Source: an uncultured Actinomycetes bacterium
GTDB taxonomy: Bacteria; Actinomycetota; Thermoleophilia; RBG-16-64-13
Assembly (NCBI GenBank): GCA_903873715.1
Contig: CAIQPS010000146.1
Location: forward strand, 1 to 38,542
Direction of reading: 5' to 3'
Length of the DNA: 38,542 nucleotides
This document shows, in pieces, positions 7,029 through 15,538 of this stretch. Both the position numbers and the translations under genes were made by a program. Within the stretch, counting starts at the first letter, position 1, and every line of letters starts with the position of its first letter. The notes under the pieces are model-generated. The model had not been told where the DNA came from and did no database searches. It saw only the letters and a program-made list of their open reading frames with translations.

Positions 7029-9076
7029 TGGAAGGCATCATCACCACGATCAAGCAGAACTGCCGCAAGTGCTACACCTGCGTGCGGGACTGTCCGGCCA
7101 AGGCCATCCGCATCGAGGATGGCCAGGCGTCGGTGGTCGCGGAGCGGTGCATCAGCTGCGGCAACTGCACCATCGTGTGCTCGCAGGACGCCAAGGCCTA
7201 CGCGAGCGGCATCGACGGAGCGCTGCGGCTGCTCGAGCAGAGCAGGAGTTCGGTCCAGAGCGGCGGCCCGGTGGCGGCGCTGCTGGCCCCGTCCTTCCCA
7301 GTGGGTTTCTCCACCAAGCCTGACAAGGTCATCGGGGCGCTACGGGCGGCCGGGTTCGAGTACGTGGTCGAGGTGGCCTACGGCGCCGACCTGGTGAACG
7401 AGGCCTGCCACGAGTACCTGGGCAAGAACCCCACCGGGCTGCACATAGCCAGCGCATGCCCGGCCGTCGTGGAGTACGTGCGGAAGTACCACCCCGAGCT
7501 GACGGACCGCATCATGCCGATCGTCTCACCGATGGTGGCGACGGCGTTGGCGGTGAAAGAACGGTACGGCGAGCAGGTGCGGTGCGTGTTCATCGGTCCC
7601 TGTGTGGCCAAGAAGGCGGAGGTCCTCGACCCCGAAGTCGACGGCGTGATCGATGAAGTGCTGACGCTCACCGAGTTGGAGCGGGTCTTCGCCGCCCGGA
7701 ACGTCGACCTCCACAAGGCCGAATCCGGGGATTTCGACCCGCCGCACGCCGGTAGCGCCCGCATCTACCCCATCCCGGGCGGGCTGTTCGACAGCGCCGG
7801 GATCGGCGACGGCCTGCGCGACCCACGCCTCGTGGTGGTGAGCGGCAAGGACGAGACCCTCGAGATGCTGGCCGGCATCCCGGTCGGCCCACCGGAGGAG
7901 GAGGACAACGGGCTGCAGCTGGTCGAGGCGCTCATGTGCAGGGGCTGCTATGCCGGGCCCGGGGTCAAGAGCAAGGAGCCCGTGATAGCGCGCGGGCGCC
8001 GGGTGGCCGAGTTCGCCTCCAACTCCGACCTGCGCCAGAAGCACGGCACGCTGCCGCCGTACGAGCCGGCCGAGACCAGGCTGGACCTGTCTCGGCGGTT
8101 CACGCCACACGATCAGCGCAAGACCGGGCCTACCGAGGAAGAGATCCGCAGCATCCTCGCACACACGAACAAGTACTTCCCGGAGGACGAGCTCAACTGC
8201 GGCGCCTGCGGCTATCCGACCTGCCGGGCCAAGGCGGTGGCCGTCCACGCCGGCATGGCCGAAGAGGCCATGTGCCTGCCTTTCATCATCGACCAGGCCG
8301 AGCGGGTCTGCCACGAGCTCAACGTCCCGTGGAGCAACCTGCGCGACGTTCACAGCCACCTCATCAACAGCGAGAAGCTGGCGTCGATGGGACAGATGGC
8401 CGCAGGCGTGGCGCACGAGCTCAACAACCCGCTGAGCACTATCCTGCTCTACTCCCATATCCTCCAGCGGAAGCTGCACGACCGTGGCGACCTGGACCAC
8501 GACCTGCAACTGCTGGCCGAGGAGTCGGCGCGCTGCAAGAAGATCATCGGCAACCTGCTCGACTTCGCCCGGCAGAGCAGGGTGCGCATCGAGAGCGTCT
8601 CGGTGGAGCAGTTGGTGGCTTCTTCCGTGGATGGCGCTGTCGCGGCCATCCCCGCCGGCCCGAACACCCACATAGAGGTCAAGGCGGAGGTGGAGCCGGG
8701 CCTCAAGGCCGACCTCGACCGCGACCAGATGACGCAGGTGCTGGTGAACCTCATCAAGAACGGGGCGGAGGCGATGGAGGGCCGGAGCGGGACCATCCGG
8801 GTGACCGCCTGCGCGATGCCGGAGACCGGCCGGGTGCGCTTCAGCGTGAGCGACCAGGGCACCGGTATCTCGGCCAACGCCCGGGAGAAGATCTTCCAGC
8901 CCTTCTTCACCACCAAGAGCATCGGAAAAGGGACGGGCCTCGGCCTTCCCATCTCCTACGGCATCGTGAAGATGCACAACGGCAACATCTGGTACGAGAC
9001 GGAGCCGGGGCACGGCACCACTTTCTACGTCGAGATACCTATCACCCGGAAGGGTGTGGAAAGGAGCGCGCAATGA
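7028..9076 (+). CDS. Hydrogenase-like (group C type) sensor fused to histidine kinase
   Basis: 682 residues. Residues 1-55 hold a 2x[4Fe-4S] ferredoxin (CRKCYTCVRDCP, CISCGNCTIVC). Residues 80-340 are an [FeFe]-hydrogenase large-subunit domain with H-cluster-type motifs ASACPAVVEY (C144), GPCVAKKAE (C192) and MCRGCYAGPG (C304, C307), the shortened C-x2-C form I associate with sensory group C proteins. Residues 370-420 form a further Fe-S domain (C391, C394, C399, C416). From about 440 comes a histidine kinase: H463 in GVAHELNNPLS, LVNLIKNGAEAM, DQGTGIS and GKGTGLGLPIS. Known sensory hydrogenases often end in a PAS domain; here no PAS is evident and the kinase follows directly. It probably senses H2 or redox state and phosphorylates the neighbouring receivers. 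It is coupled to both neighbours by overlapping stops and starts. Confidence 0.93.
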   Translation: MEGIITTIKQNCRKCYTCVRDCPAKAIRIEDGQASVVAERCISCGNCTIVCSQDAKAYASGIDGALRLLEQSRSSVQSGGPVAALLAPSFPVGFSTKPDKVIGALRAAGFEYVVEVAYGADLVNEACHEYLGKNPTGLHIASACPAVVEYVRKYHPELTDRIMPIVSPMVATALAVKERYGEQVRCVFIGPCVAKKAEVLDPEVDGVIDEVLTLTELERVFAARNVDLHKAESGDFDPPHAGSARIYPIPGGLFDSAGIGDGLRDPRLVVVSGKDETLEMLAGIPVGPPEEEDNGLQLVEALMCRGCYAGPGVKSKEPVIARGRRVAEFASNSDLRQKHGTLPPYEPAETRLDLSRRFTPHDQRKTGPTEEEIRSILAHTNKYFPEDELNCGACGYPTCRAKAVAVHAGMAEEAMCLPFIIDQAERVCHELNVPWSNLRDVHSHLINSEKLASMGQMAAGVAHELNNPLSTILLYSHILQRKLHDRGDLDHDLQLLAEESARCKKIIGNLLDFARQSRVRIESVSVEQLVASSVDGAVAAIPAGPNTHIEVKAEVEPGLKADLDRDQMTQVLVNLIKNGAEAMEGRSGTIRVTACAMPETGRVRFSVSDQGTGISANAREKIFQPFFTTKSIGKGTGLGLPISYGIVKMHNGNIWYETEPGHGTTFYVEIPITRKGVERSAQ

Positions 9077-9501
9077 GCGACCCGGCGAACGGACACGGCA
9101 GCGCCGACAGCGGACCCTGGACCATGCTGTTCGTGGACGACGACACCGATTTCCTGGCAGCCCAGGAGGCCTTCTTCGGCAGCCGCGGCCACAAAGTGGT
9201 GACCGCGGACAGCAGCGCGGACGCGCTGGAGATACTCGAGGCTCTCAACCCGGACATAGTCTTCCTCGATCTGATGATGGAGCGCTACGACAGCGGCTTC
9301 CGGCTGGCCCACGAACTGCGCAAACGCGAGCACCTCAAGGACGTGCCCTTCGTGATGCTGAGCGGAGTGGCCCGGGAGACCGGCGAGCGGTTCGACCAGG
9401 AGGGCAAAGGCCTGCTTTCGTGGACCAAGCTCGACCGGTTCGTGGACAAGCCGGCCACCGGCAGACAACTGCTGGCCGTGGCGGAGGAACTGCTGTCATG
9501 A
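9073..9501 (+). CDS. Second stand-alone receiver protein
   Basis: 142 residues, a single receiver domain after a short, low-complexity head. The acidic pocket is D22-D23-D24, the phospho-acceptor D66 in IVFLDLMM, the Ser in VMLSG and the Lys in FVDKP. There is no output domain. The ATG overlaps the stop of the sensor kinase (ATGA, 9073-9076), with AAGGAG at 9061-9066, so the kinase and receiver are translationally coupled and probably cognate. It resembles the receiver at 2072. Confidence 0.9.
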   Translation: MSDPANGHGSADSGPWTMLFVDDDTDFLAAQEAFFGSRGHKVVTADSSADALEILEALNPDIVFLDLMMERYDSGFRLAHELRKREHLKDVPFVMLSGVARETGERFDQEGKGLLSWTKLDRFVDKPATGRQLLAVAEELLS

Positions 9502-11057
9502 GCGACCCGGCGGCGAAACCCGGCACGGAGGCCCCGGCGGCGCCGGGCAGCGCCGGCACGGCCGCCGCTGCGCCGGGCCCAGGAACGGAGCCGGCCGCTG
9601 CGGCGGCCCCCGCCCGTATCCTCGTCGTCGACGACGAGTACGGCGTCCGCTCCGCCGTCGCCCAGATCCTCGAACTGGAAGGCTACGAAGTGGCCAGCGC
9701 CGCCAGCGGCGAGGAGGCTCTCGCGCTCCTCGCCTCCCCCGGCTTCGACATCGCCCTGCTCGACTACCGGCTGCCAGACACCGACGGCCTGGCCCTGCAC
9801 AAGGACATCCTGGCCACCGGCCGGCAGATCATGACCTGCATGATCACCGCCTACGCCGACATCGACCTGGCCTGCGCCGCCACGTTCCAGGGCATCGACT
9901 TCTTCCTGCCCAAGCCCTTCATGCCGGACGACCTCCTCAACGTCGTCGCGACGCTGGTGAAGCGCCGGCAGGCCCGCGCCGAGGAAGAGCGGCTGCGCCG
10001 GGAGCACGAGGCGAGCCTCCTGGCCCTGGCGGAAGAGAAGTCGCAGACCCACTCGCTCATCTCGTCGCTGCGCGACGCGGTGCTCGTCATCAACCAGACA
10101 GGCGACGTGGTGCTCGCCAACCAGGCGATGACCGCCCTTCTGGAATCGACCGAGCCCGAGGTCCTGCGCCGCCCTGTGGCAGGGCTCCTACGCGGCGGCC
10201 CGCTCGCCTCCCTCATCGATACGCTCGAGTCGCCGGCCAAGGACCGCACCATCGGCCAGCTCTCCATCGGGGAGCGGGACTTCATGACCAGCATCGTCAC
10301 GTTCCGGGCGGAGGACGGCAGCGCGCTGGGACGCATCCTCACGCTCTCGGACATCTCCCAGGTGCGCCGCCTGGCGATGGAGAAGGAGAAGTTCATCCGG
10401 ACGATGGTGCACGAGCTCAAATCGCCCCTGGGAGCGGTGAGGAGCATCATCGAGGTGACCACCGACAAGAGCATGGGCGACGACCTGGAGGCCTATCTGC
10501 CCCTGTTGCGCCGGGCGGAGACCCGCATCGACGACCTCGTGCAGCTCATCAGCGACCTGCTATCGCTCTCCAAGAGCGAGCAGGCCAAGGCGGCGAGCGA
10601 GCCCCAACTCCTGGAGGTGGCGCCCCTCGTGGAGGCGGCGCTGGCCGGCCAGGCTGAACACCTGGCGGCCCGAGGCATCACCGCTTCGGTGCAGGTGGAG
10701 CCGGGACTGCCGCCGGTGCTCGCCCCCATCGAGGACCTGGAGCTCATCCTCAACAACCTCGCCGGGAACGCCGTCAAGTACAACCGGGTGGGTGGCTCCG
10801 TGACGATCTCCGCGCGCCACGAGGGCGAATGGGTGCGCATCGACGTGGAGGACACCGGCATCGGCATCGCGGCCGAGAACGTCGACCAGGTGTTCACCGA
10901 GTTCTTCCGCGAGAAACGGCCCGAGACCAAGGGCCTGGAAGGCAGCGGCCTGGGTCTCTCCATCGTCAAGCGTCTCACCGAGCGCGCCGGCGGGCGCCTG
11001 CAACTGGCCAGCGGACTGGGCGAAGGTTCTGTATTCTCGGTCTTCCTACCGGCGTAG
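9498..11057 (+). CDS. Receiver-PAS-histidine kinase hybrid
   Basis: 519 residues, cytoplasmic, with no transmembrane segment. After an Ala/Pro-rich head (1-38) there is a receiver with D45-D46, phospho-acceptor D89 (ALLDYRLPDTDG) and FLPKPF, then a coiled linker rich in Arg/Glu. A PAS-like domain follows at about 185-285 (DAVLVINQTGDVVLANQAM). The kinase has H305 in MVHELKSPLG, an N-box LNNLAGNAVKYN, DTGIGI and EGSGLGLSIVKRL. The order receiver-PAS-kinase suggests that an upstream phosphate signal tunes a second kinase. The start overlaps the previous stop (ATGA). No DNA-binding output is encoded near it, so its target is unknown. Confidence 0.92.
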   Translation: MSDPAAKPGTEAPAAPGSAGTAAAAPGPGTEPAAAAAPARILVVDDEYGVRSAVAQILELEGYEVASAASGEEALALLASPGFDIALLDYRLPDTDGLALHKDILATGRQIMTCMITAYADIDLACAATFQGIDFFLPKPFMPDDLLNVVATLVKRRQARAEEERLRREHEASLLALAEEKSQTHSLISSLRDAVLVINQTGDVVLANQAMTALLESTEPEVLRRPVAGLLRGGPLASLIDTLESPAKDRTIGQLSIGERDFMTSIVTFRAEDGSALGRILTLSDISQVRRLAMEKEKFIRTMVHELKSPLGAVRSIIEVTTDKSMGDDLEAYLPLLRRAETRIDDLVQLISDLLSLSKSEQAKAASEPQLLEVAPLVEAALAGQAEHLAARGITASVQVEPGLPPVLAPIEDLELILNNLAGNAVKYNRVGGSVTISARHEGEWVRIDVEDTGIGIAAENVDQVFTEFFREKRPETKGLEGSGLGLSIVKRLTERAGGRLQLASGLGEGSVFSVFLPA

Positions 11058-11072
11058 AGAACGAGGTCGAAC

Positions 11073-11426
11073 ATGTTCTGGTTCTGGAAGAAGTCAGGCC
11101 CTGGCGTCGTCACGGTCAGCGCGCAGGAAGCGTACGATCGGCTGCAGGCCGACAAGCAGGCGAAGATCGTGGACGTCCGCGAGCCCCGCGAGTGGGACTC
11201 CACCGGCACGCCCTCCAAGGCCGTGCGCATATCGCTGGGCAACCTGGCCCGGAAGGCTCTGGAGAAGCTCCCCGCCAAGGACAAGCCGGTCTACGTGATC
11301 TGCGCGAGCGGCCACCGCAGCAGGACCGGGGCCAAGACACTCCTCAAGCTCGGCTACACGGACGTGTACAGCGTCTCGGGCGGCATGCAGGCCTGGATGC
11401 GGGCCGGACTGCCGGTCAAGCGCTAG
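11073..11426 (+). CDS. Rhodanese-domain protein, cytoplasmic
   Basis: 117 residues, a single rhodanese module. The persulfide-forming Cys lies in the active loop ICASGHRSR, and VDVREPREW is the usual CH2 motif. It has no signal peptide and only a short Trp/Phe-rich head (MFWFW) that might dip into the membrane. It starts 15 bases after the hybrid kinase with GAGG upstream of the ATG and is probably the last gene of the hydrogenase operon. A role in sulfur supply for Fe-S clusters is possible but not shown. Confidence 0.93.
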   Translation: MFWFWKKSGPGVVTVSAQEAYDRLQADKQAKIVDVREPREWDSTGTPSKAVRISLGNLARKALEKLPAKDKPVYVICASGHRSRTGAKTLLKLGYTDVYSVSGGMQAWMRAGLPVKR

Positions 11427-11462
11427 CCCGAGGGCCGCGCGCCCCGGCTGCCCACGACTGTG

Positions 11463-11491
11463 CGGATGGCCGGGCCACAACCGGTCATCCG
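11463..11491. terminator. Possible terminator hairpin after the rhodanese gene
   Basis: CGGATGGCCGG (11463-11473) pairs with CCGGTCATCCG (11481-11491) at ten of eleven positions around a seven-base loop. No T-tract follows, so an intrinsic terminator is only possible. It lies 37 bases after the rhodanese stop, where the operon may end. Confidence 0.35.
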
Positions 11492-11562
11492 GCCAGCTTC
11501 GCGACGCAGCGGCTCGTGTTACAACTTCTTCTAGTAGGGATCACTTTCCGATGGGAGGGGAC

Positions 11563-11763
11563 ATGAGCGGTTACTTCAAGATCCTTGGCGCCATCCCGGG
11601 CTTCTTCATCAGCTCGCTGATCCTGTGGGCGCTGTGGGGGCCGGTGTCCGGCAAGCTGGACCTCCCCGGCATCAGCTACACGACCGCGATGCTCTTCACC
11701 ATAACCCTGTGGCTGGTCGTCGCGCCGCTTGCCGCTGTGGGCGGCGGGAACAAGTCCAAGTAG
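11563..11763 (+). CDS. Small two-helix membrane protein, unknown function
   Basis: 66 residues. Two hydrophobic helices (about 8-28 and 39-60) are separated by a short loop containing a Pro-Gly pair, and the C-terminus is basic (GGGNKSK). The ATG at 11563 follows GGGAGGGG at a good distance; an in-frame ATG at 11551 has no such site. I do not recognise the family. It stands between two rhodanese genes and ends at a strong hairpin. Confidence 0.6.
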   Translation: MSGYFKILGAIPGFFISSLILWALWGPVSGKLDLPGISYTTAMLFTITLWLVVAPLAAVGGGNKSK

Positions 11764-11771
11764 TGCCGGCT

Positions 11772-11805
11772 GCCGGGCGGGCCGAGGTTCGCCGGCCCGC
11801 CCGGC
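11772..11805 (+). terminator. Strong GC hairpin after the small membrane protein gene
   Basis: GCCGGGCGGGCCG (11772-11784) and CGGCCCGCCCGGC (11793-11805) form a perfect 13-pair stem with an eight-base loop, nine bases after the stop codon. There is no T-run, as is common for terminators proposed in high-GC bacteria. Confidence 0.6.
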
Positions 11806-11843
11806 GCCCTCTGTGCCGCGCGTAGCTGGTAAACTGCCGCACT

Positions 11844-12374
11844 ATGAGCAGGTCATTCATCAGGACTGCCGGGGCCGCACTTCTCATGCTGGTGGCACTG
11901 GTCGCCCTCTCGCTCGGAGCGGCAGGTTGCGGCGGCGATACGCCGGCCTCCACCACGGCCTCACCCACCACTGCCTCTACCCAGGCGCCTACCACTGCCT
12001 CCACGGCGCCCGCCACCACGGGCACGTCCACGGTGGACCCCTCCGGATACGTCACCGTCGACGTGCAGGAGACCCGCAACGCGCTGCAGACCGACGACGA
12101 CGCCCAGATCGTCGACGTGCGCGAGCCGAGCGAATGGGCGGCGACCGGAGTGGTACCCGGGGCGCTCCTCATCCCTCTCGGGGAACTGGAGCAGAAAGCC
12201 CCGTCCCGCCTGGCCAGGGACAGGCAGGTCTACGTGATCTGCAACAGCGGCAACCGCAGCCGGACGGCCAGCGAGATCCTCATCAAGCTCGACTACCGCC
12301 AGGTCTTCAACGTGGCCGGCGGCATCCAGGCCTGGCTCGAGGCCGGATTCCCCGTTCTCCCCTACAGGCCCTAG
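11844..12374 (+). CDS. Secreted lipoprotein with rhodanese domain
   Basis: 176 residues. A lipoprotein signal peptide (basic start, hydrophobic 9-27, lipobox LGAAGC with the lipidated Cys near 29) is followed by a Thr/Ser/Ala/Pro-rich linker to about residue 65. A rhodanese domain comes next, with IVDVREPSEW and the active loop ICNSGNRSR. The protein would be anchored on the outer face of the membrane. Its rhodanese domain resembles the cytoplasmic one at 11073, including the GG-x-QAW-x-x-AG-x-PV ending, so the two may be paralogues. It ends at a perfect palindrome shared with the convergent exporter gene. Confidence 0.9.
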   Translation: MSRSFIRTAGAALLMLVALVALSLGAAGCGGDTPASTTASPTTASTQAPTTASTAPATTGTSTVDPSGYVTVDVQETRNALQTDDDAQIVDVREPSEWAATGVVPGALLIPLGELEQKAPSRLARDRQVYVICNSGNRSRTASEILIKLDYRQVFNVAGGIQAWLEAGFPVLPYRP

Positions 12375-12378
12375 ACGT

Positions 12379-12394
12379 CCCGGCGTACGCCGGG
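12379..12394. terminator. Bidirectional terminator palindrome
   Basis: CCCGGCGTACGCCGGG is a perfect 16-base palindrome lying between the stop of the lipoprotein rhodanese and the stop of the convergent MMPL gene (12395). Its position suits a two-way transcription stop, though no T-tract is present. Confidence 0.5.
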
Positions 12395-14842
12395 TCAGAC
12401 GTGCCGGCCGGCCACACCCGGTTTGGTGCGCTGCTTGGATCCCTTGGTGGATTTCCGGCCGGCCCTGCGGGTGGCCGTCTCCAGGGGGTCCGAGTCGGCG
12501 GCGGGATCGTCGGTGGAGTCATCGGCAGAGTCGTCGCTCGTGGAGCTGCCGGTGCCCTTGCCTCCCAGACGTCCCGCCCAGCCGAATTGCGGCCACCACC
12601 AGTTGGCGCCGCCGACGTAGGTCATGATGGCCGGTAGCAGGGTGAAGCGCACCAGCACCGCGTCGGCGATGATGGCCAGCGGTATGCCGAACCCCAGCAT
12701 CTTCGTCTGGGTGATGTTCGTGAAGGCGAACGCCCCGGTGACAACCACCACGAGCAAGGCCGCGCTGGCGATGATCCGCCCGGTGCGGGTGACACCGGTG
12801 ATGATGCTCTCGTTGTTGTCGTGGGTGCGGTTCCAGCGCTCGTGCATGCGCGTGAGCATGAACACGGCGTAGTCCATGGTTATCCCGAAGAGCACGCAGA
12901 GGATCACCACCGGCATGATGGCGTCGATACCGCCCGTGGATGTGAAGCGCAGCACCTTCTCGAACGTCGTCCCCTGGAAGAGCAGCACCAGCACGCCGTA
13001 GCTCATGCCGATGGTCAGGAGGTTGACGGCCACGGCCAGCACGGGCAGGAAGACGCTGCGCAGCAGCACGATGAACACGATGAGACTGGTGATGACCACC
13101 CAGGCGATGACCCAGGGGAAGTAGCTGCCGATCTGGTTGAAGAAGTCATAGGTGGAAGCCTGCTCGCCGGCGACGTACACGTGGTACCCGGCAGGCGGCG
13201 CGGCGGTGGTGAGCGTCTTGATGAGTTCCTGCGCGGACGGGGAGTTCGGAGACCCGGTGGCGGTCACCTGGAAGAGGACGGCCCCCGGAGCCACCGACGC
13301 CTTCACCAGTTGTTTGAACTGCTCCAACTGCGCAGCGGTTATCGTTGTCCCGTTGATGGTGATGCCTTCCGCCGGGATGACGAAGCCGTCGGGATCGTTG
13401 AGCAGCTTCTGGAACTGCGCCCAGAACGCGACCATGGCGGAGGCGTCGCCGCTCATGCCCTGCAGCGTGAACGGGCTGAGCACGGATGCGACTCCCGGCG
13501 TGTTCTGCAGCTGCTGTCCGAACGCGAAGATGGCGCCGGCCCGCAGCATGTCTATCTGGCCGTCGCCGCTCCAGGTGAACATCACCGAGACAGGTGACAG
13601 GGCCGTACGGTCGTACTGGGTGTCCAGTAGCTGGAGACCCTGCCGGGATTCGGCCTTGGCGGGCAGCGTCGTGGCCCCGCTCATCTGGCGGTTCATGGTG
13701 GCGGCCGGCCCGGCCAACAACCCGATGATGACCACCGCGACTATGATGGCGCCCCACGGGCGCTTGACCACAAGGTTCGCCCACCGCCGCCAGATCCGCC
13801 CTTCCCGCGCCTCGTGCAACCGAATGACCGGCACCCGGTCCACCCGATGCCCGAGCACGCCCAGCAGGGCGGGCAGGAACGTCACCGACGACGCCACGGA
13901 GAAGAAGACCACCAGCGCGCCCCCGATGCCGACCGAGCGCAGCCCGGGCATCGGGAAGAACACCAACCCCACCACACCGACGACCACAGCCAGGCCGCTG
14001 AAGAACACGGAGCGCCCCGCCCGGGCCACCGTCACCCCCACCGCCTCCTGGACCGTGGCCCCCTTGTGCAACTCCTCCCGGAACCTCGAAACCATGAAGA
14101 GGGCGTAGTCGATGGCCACCGCCAGGCCCAGCAGGGTCGCAGTGTTCATCACGAAGATGGACATGCTCGTCGCCCGGCCTATGAGGTAGAGGCCACCGAG
14201 CGTGACGGTCACGGCGAGCCCCCCGGTGATGACCGGCAGTGCCGCCGACACCAGGCTCCCGAAGACGAAGATGAGCGCCACCAGGGCTATCGGCAGCCCG
14301 TAGATCTCGACCTTGCGCAGGTCCTCGAAGGACAGGGTGGTGAGCTCGGAGTTGACCGCCGGACTGCCGGTGATGTAGGTCTTGAGCGGGCCGCCGGAGA
14401 GCGAGGCCTTGATGTTCGGCACTTCCCTCTGCACCTCCTGGAGAGGCGCGGAGAAGCTCAGTACCGCCACCGAGCTCATCCCGTCCTTGGACACCAGGAT
14501 GGAGCTACCGGTGCTCGCGTAGGTGGTGACGCTCTGCAGGTTGGCGATCTTCTTCTCGACGAGGAGGTCGAGCGCCTTCTGCTCGACGGCCTTGAACTCC
14601 TCACTGGTGGCCTGGATGTTGTCGCTCTTGAAGATGATCAGCAGGTTCGTCTCGCCCTGGTGGAACGTCTTCTGGATCTGCGTCGCCGCGATCTCTGAGG
14701 GAGCGTTGGGGTCGTTGAAGCCGGCATTGAGCACGTTGGCCAGGTGCGGCGTCGCCACGATGCTCACGCCGAACATGACCACCCATACCGCGATGACTAT
14801 CCAGCGGAAGCGATAACAGAGATTGCCGATGGCATGGAACAT
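12395..14842 (-). CDS. MMPL/RND-family exporter
   Basis: 815 residues. Two halves each carry a transmembrane helix, a large extracytoplasmic loop and a five-helix bundle, the twelve-helix plan of MMPL proteins. The first half has RWIVIAVWVVMF and the conserved block GLAVAIDYALFMVSRFREEL; the second half repeats it as LFGITMDYAVFMLTRMHERW. The paired Asp residues in these helices carry the proton current in the family. The C-terminus is a Ser/Asp-rich then basic tail. Relatives export lipids, drugs or siderophores; the cargo here is unknown. It lies 35 bases downstream of a TetR gene in the same direction, and the pair is probably an operon under that repressor. Confidence 0.93.
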   Translation of the reverse strand: MFHAIGNLCYRFRWIVIAVWVVMFGVSIVATPHLANVLNAGFNDPNAPSEIAATQIQKTFHQGETNLLIIFKSDNIQATSEEFKAVEQKALDLLVEKKIANLQSVTTYASTGSSILVSKDGMSSVAVLSFSAPLQEVQREVPNIKASLSGGPLKTYITGSPAVNSELTTLSFEDLRKVEIYGLPIALVALIFVFGSLVSAALPVITGGLAVTVTLGGLYLIGRATSMSIFVMNTATLLGLAVAIDYALFMVSRFREELHKGATVQEAVGVTVARAGRSVFFSGLAVVVGVVGLVFFPMPGLRSVGIGGALVVFFSVASSVTFLPALLGVLGHRVDRVPVIRLHEAREGRIWRRWANLVVKRPWGAIIVAVVIIGLLAGPAATMNRQMSGATTLPAKAESRQGLQLLDTQYDRTALSPVSVMFTWSGDGQIDMLRAGAIFAFGQQLQNTPGVASVLSPFTLQGMSGDASAMVAFWAQFQKLLNDPDGFVIPAEGITINGTTITAAQLEQFKQLVKASVAPGAVLFQVTATGSPNSPSAQELIKTLTTAAPPAGYHVYVAGEQASTYDFFNQIGSYFPWVIAWVVITSLIVFIVLLRSVFLPVLAVAVNLLTIGMSYGVLVLLFQGTTFEKVLRFTSTGGIDAIMPVVILCVLFGITMDYAVFMLTRMHERWNRTHDNNESIITGVTRTGRIIASAALLVVVVTGAFAFTNITQTKMLGFGIPLAIIADAVLVRFTLLPAIMTYVGGANWWWPQFGWAGRLGGKGTGSSTSDDSADDSTDDPAADSDPLETATRRAGRKSTKGSKQRTKPGVAGRHV

Positions 14843-14877
14843 GTATCTATCCTTCGGTGGTGCCCCTCATCGGTCCG

Positions 14878-15498
14878 TCAGTGCGGGGCTTTCAGTAGAT
14901 CGACATACATCTCGAGGACGAGGCGCGGGTCGGCCGCGATCTCCGTGGCCACCTCGCTGAGGTCTATCCCCGTCACGGTCACCATCCCGTGCACCAGCGA
15001 CCAGAGGCCGTAGGCCATCTGCGGGGCGGTACACAGACCGTCCTGGCGGAACACTCCCTCCTGGACGCCCTGGCGCAACGTCTCCCCGATCATGCGCGCG
15101 GCCCCCAGGCCGAGGGCCTTCCCGCTCGAAGGGGGAAGCTCGAGGGAGGTGGAGAGCATCATGCAGCGCAGGTCCATGGGGTTGTCGTTGGCGAACTCCA
15201 TGTAGGCGACGCCGAGCTCCACGATGCGCCGGTCGGGGGGCAGATCGGTGGGGACCCGGCGCAGATAGGCGTCCAACCGTTCGAACGACTCGCCGAACAG
15301 CGAGGCGATGAGCGAGTCCTTGCTCGGGAAGTAGGTGTAGAGAGCGGCAGGGCTGAAATCGGCGCGGCGCGCGACCTGGCGAAGGCTGAGACCCTCGGGG
15401 CCCACCTCCAGCAGGAGCTCCCTGGCTGCGTCGAGGATCTCGGCGCGGGTGCTGAGGCGTCTGCGATCCCGGCGAGAGAGAGATACCGTCTCGTCCAT
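14878..15498 (-). CDS. TetR-family regulator of the MMPL exporter
   Basis: 206 residues. The N-terminal helix-turn-helix is typical: ILDAARELLLEVGPEGLSLRQVARRADFSPAALYTYFPSKDSL (about residues 20-62). The C-terminal ligand-binding part resembles the WHG-type TetR group. I chose ATG 15498 because GGGAGGAAG lies upstream at a proper distance; longer in-frame starts up to 15582 would run through the palindromic operator region. It precedes the MMPL gene in the same direction and probably represses both genes through the GAAC palindromes upstream. Confidence 0.92.
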   Translation of the reverse strand: MDETVSLSRRDRRRLSTRAEILDAARELLLEVGPEGLSLRQVARRADFSPAALYTYFPSKDSLIASLFGESFERLDAYLRRVPTDLPPDRRIVELGVAYMEFANDNPMDLRCMMLSTSLELPPSSGKALGLGAARMIGETLRQGVQEGVFRQDGLCTAPQMAYGLWSLVHGMVTVTGIDLSEVATEIAADPRLVLEMYVDLLKAPH

Positions 15499-15538
15499 GC
15501 CCGTCTCTTCCTCCCAGACTGCGGTCGGAGCGGTTTTC

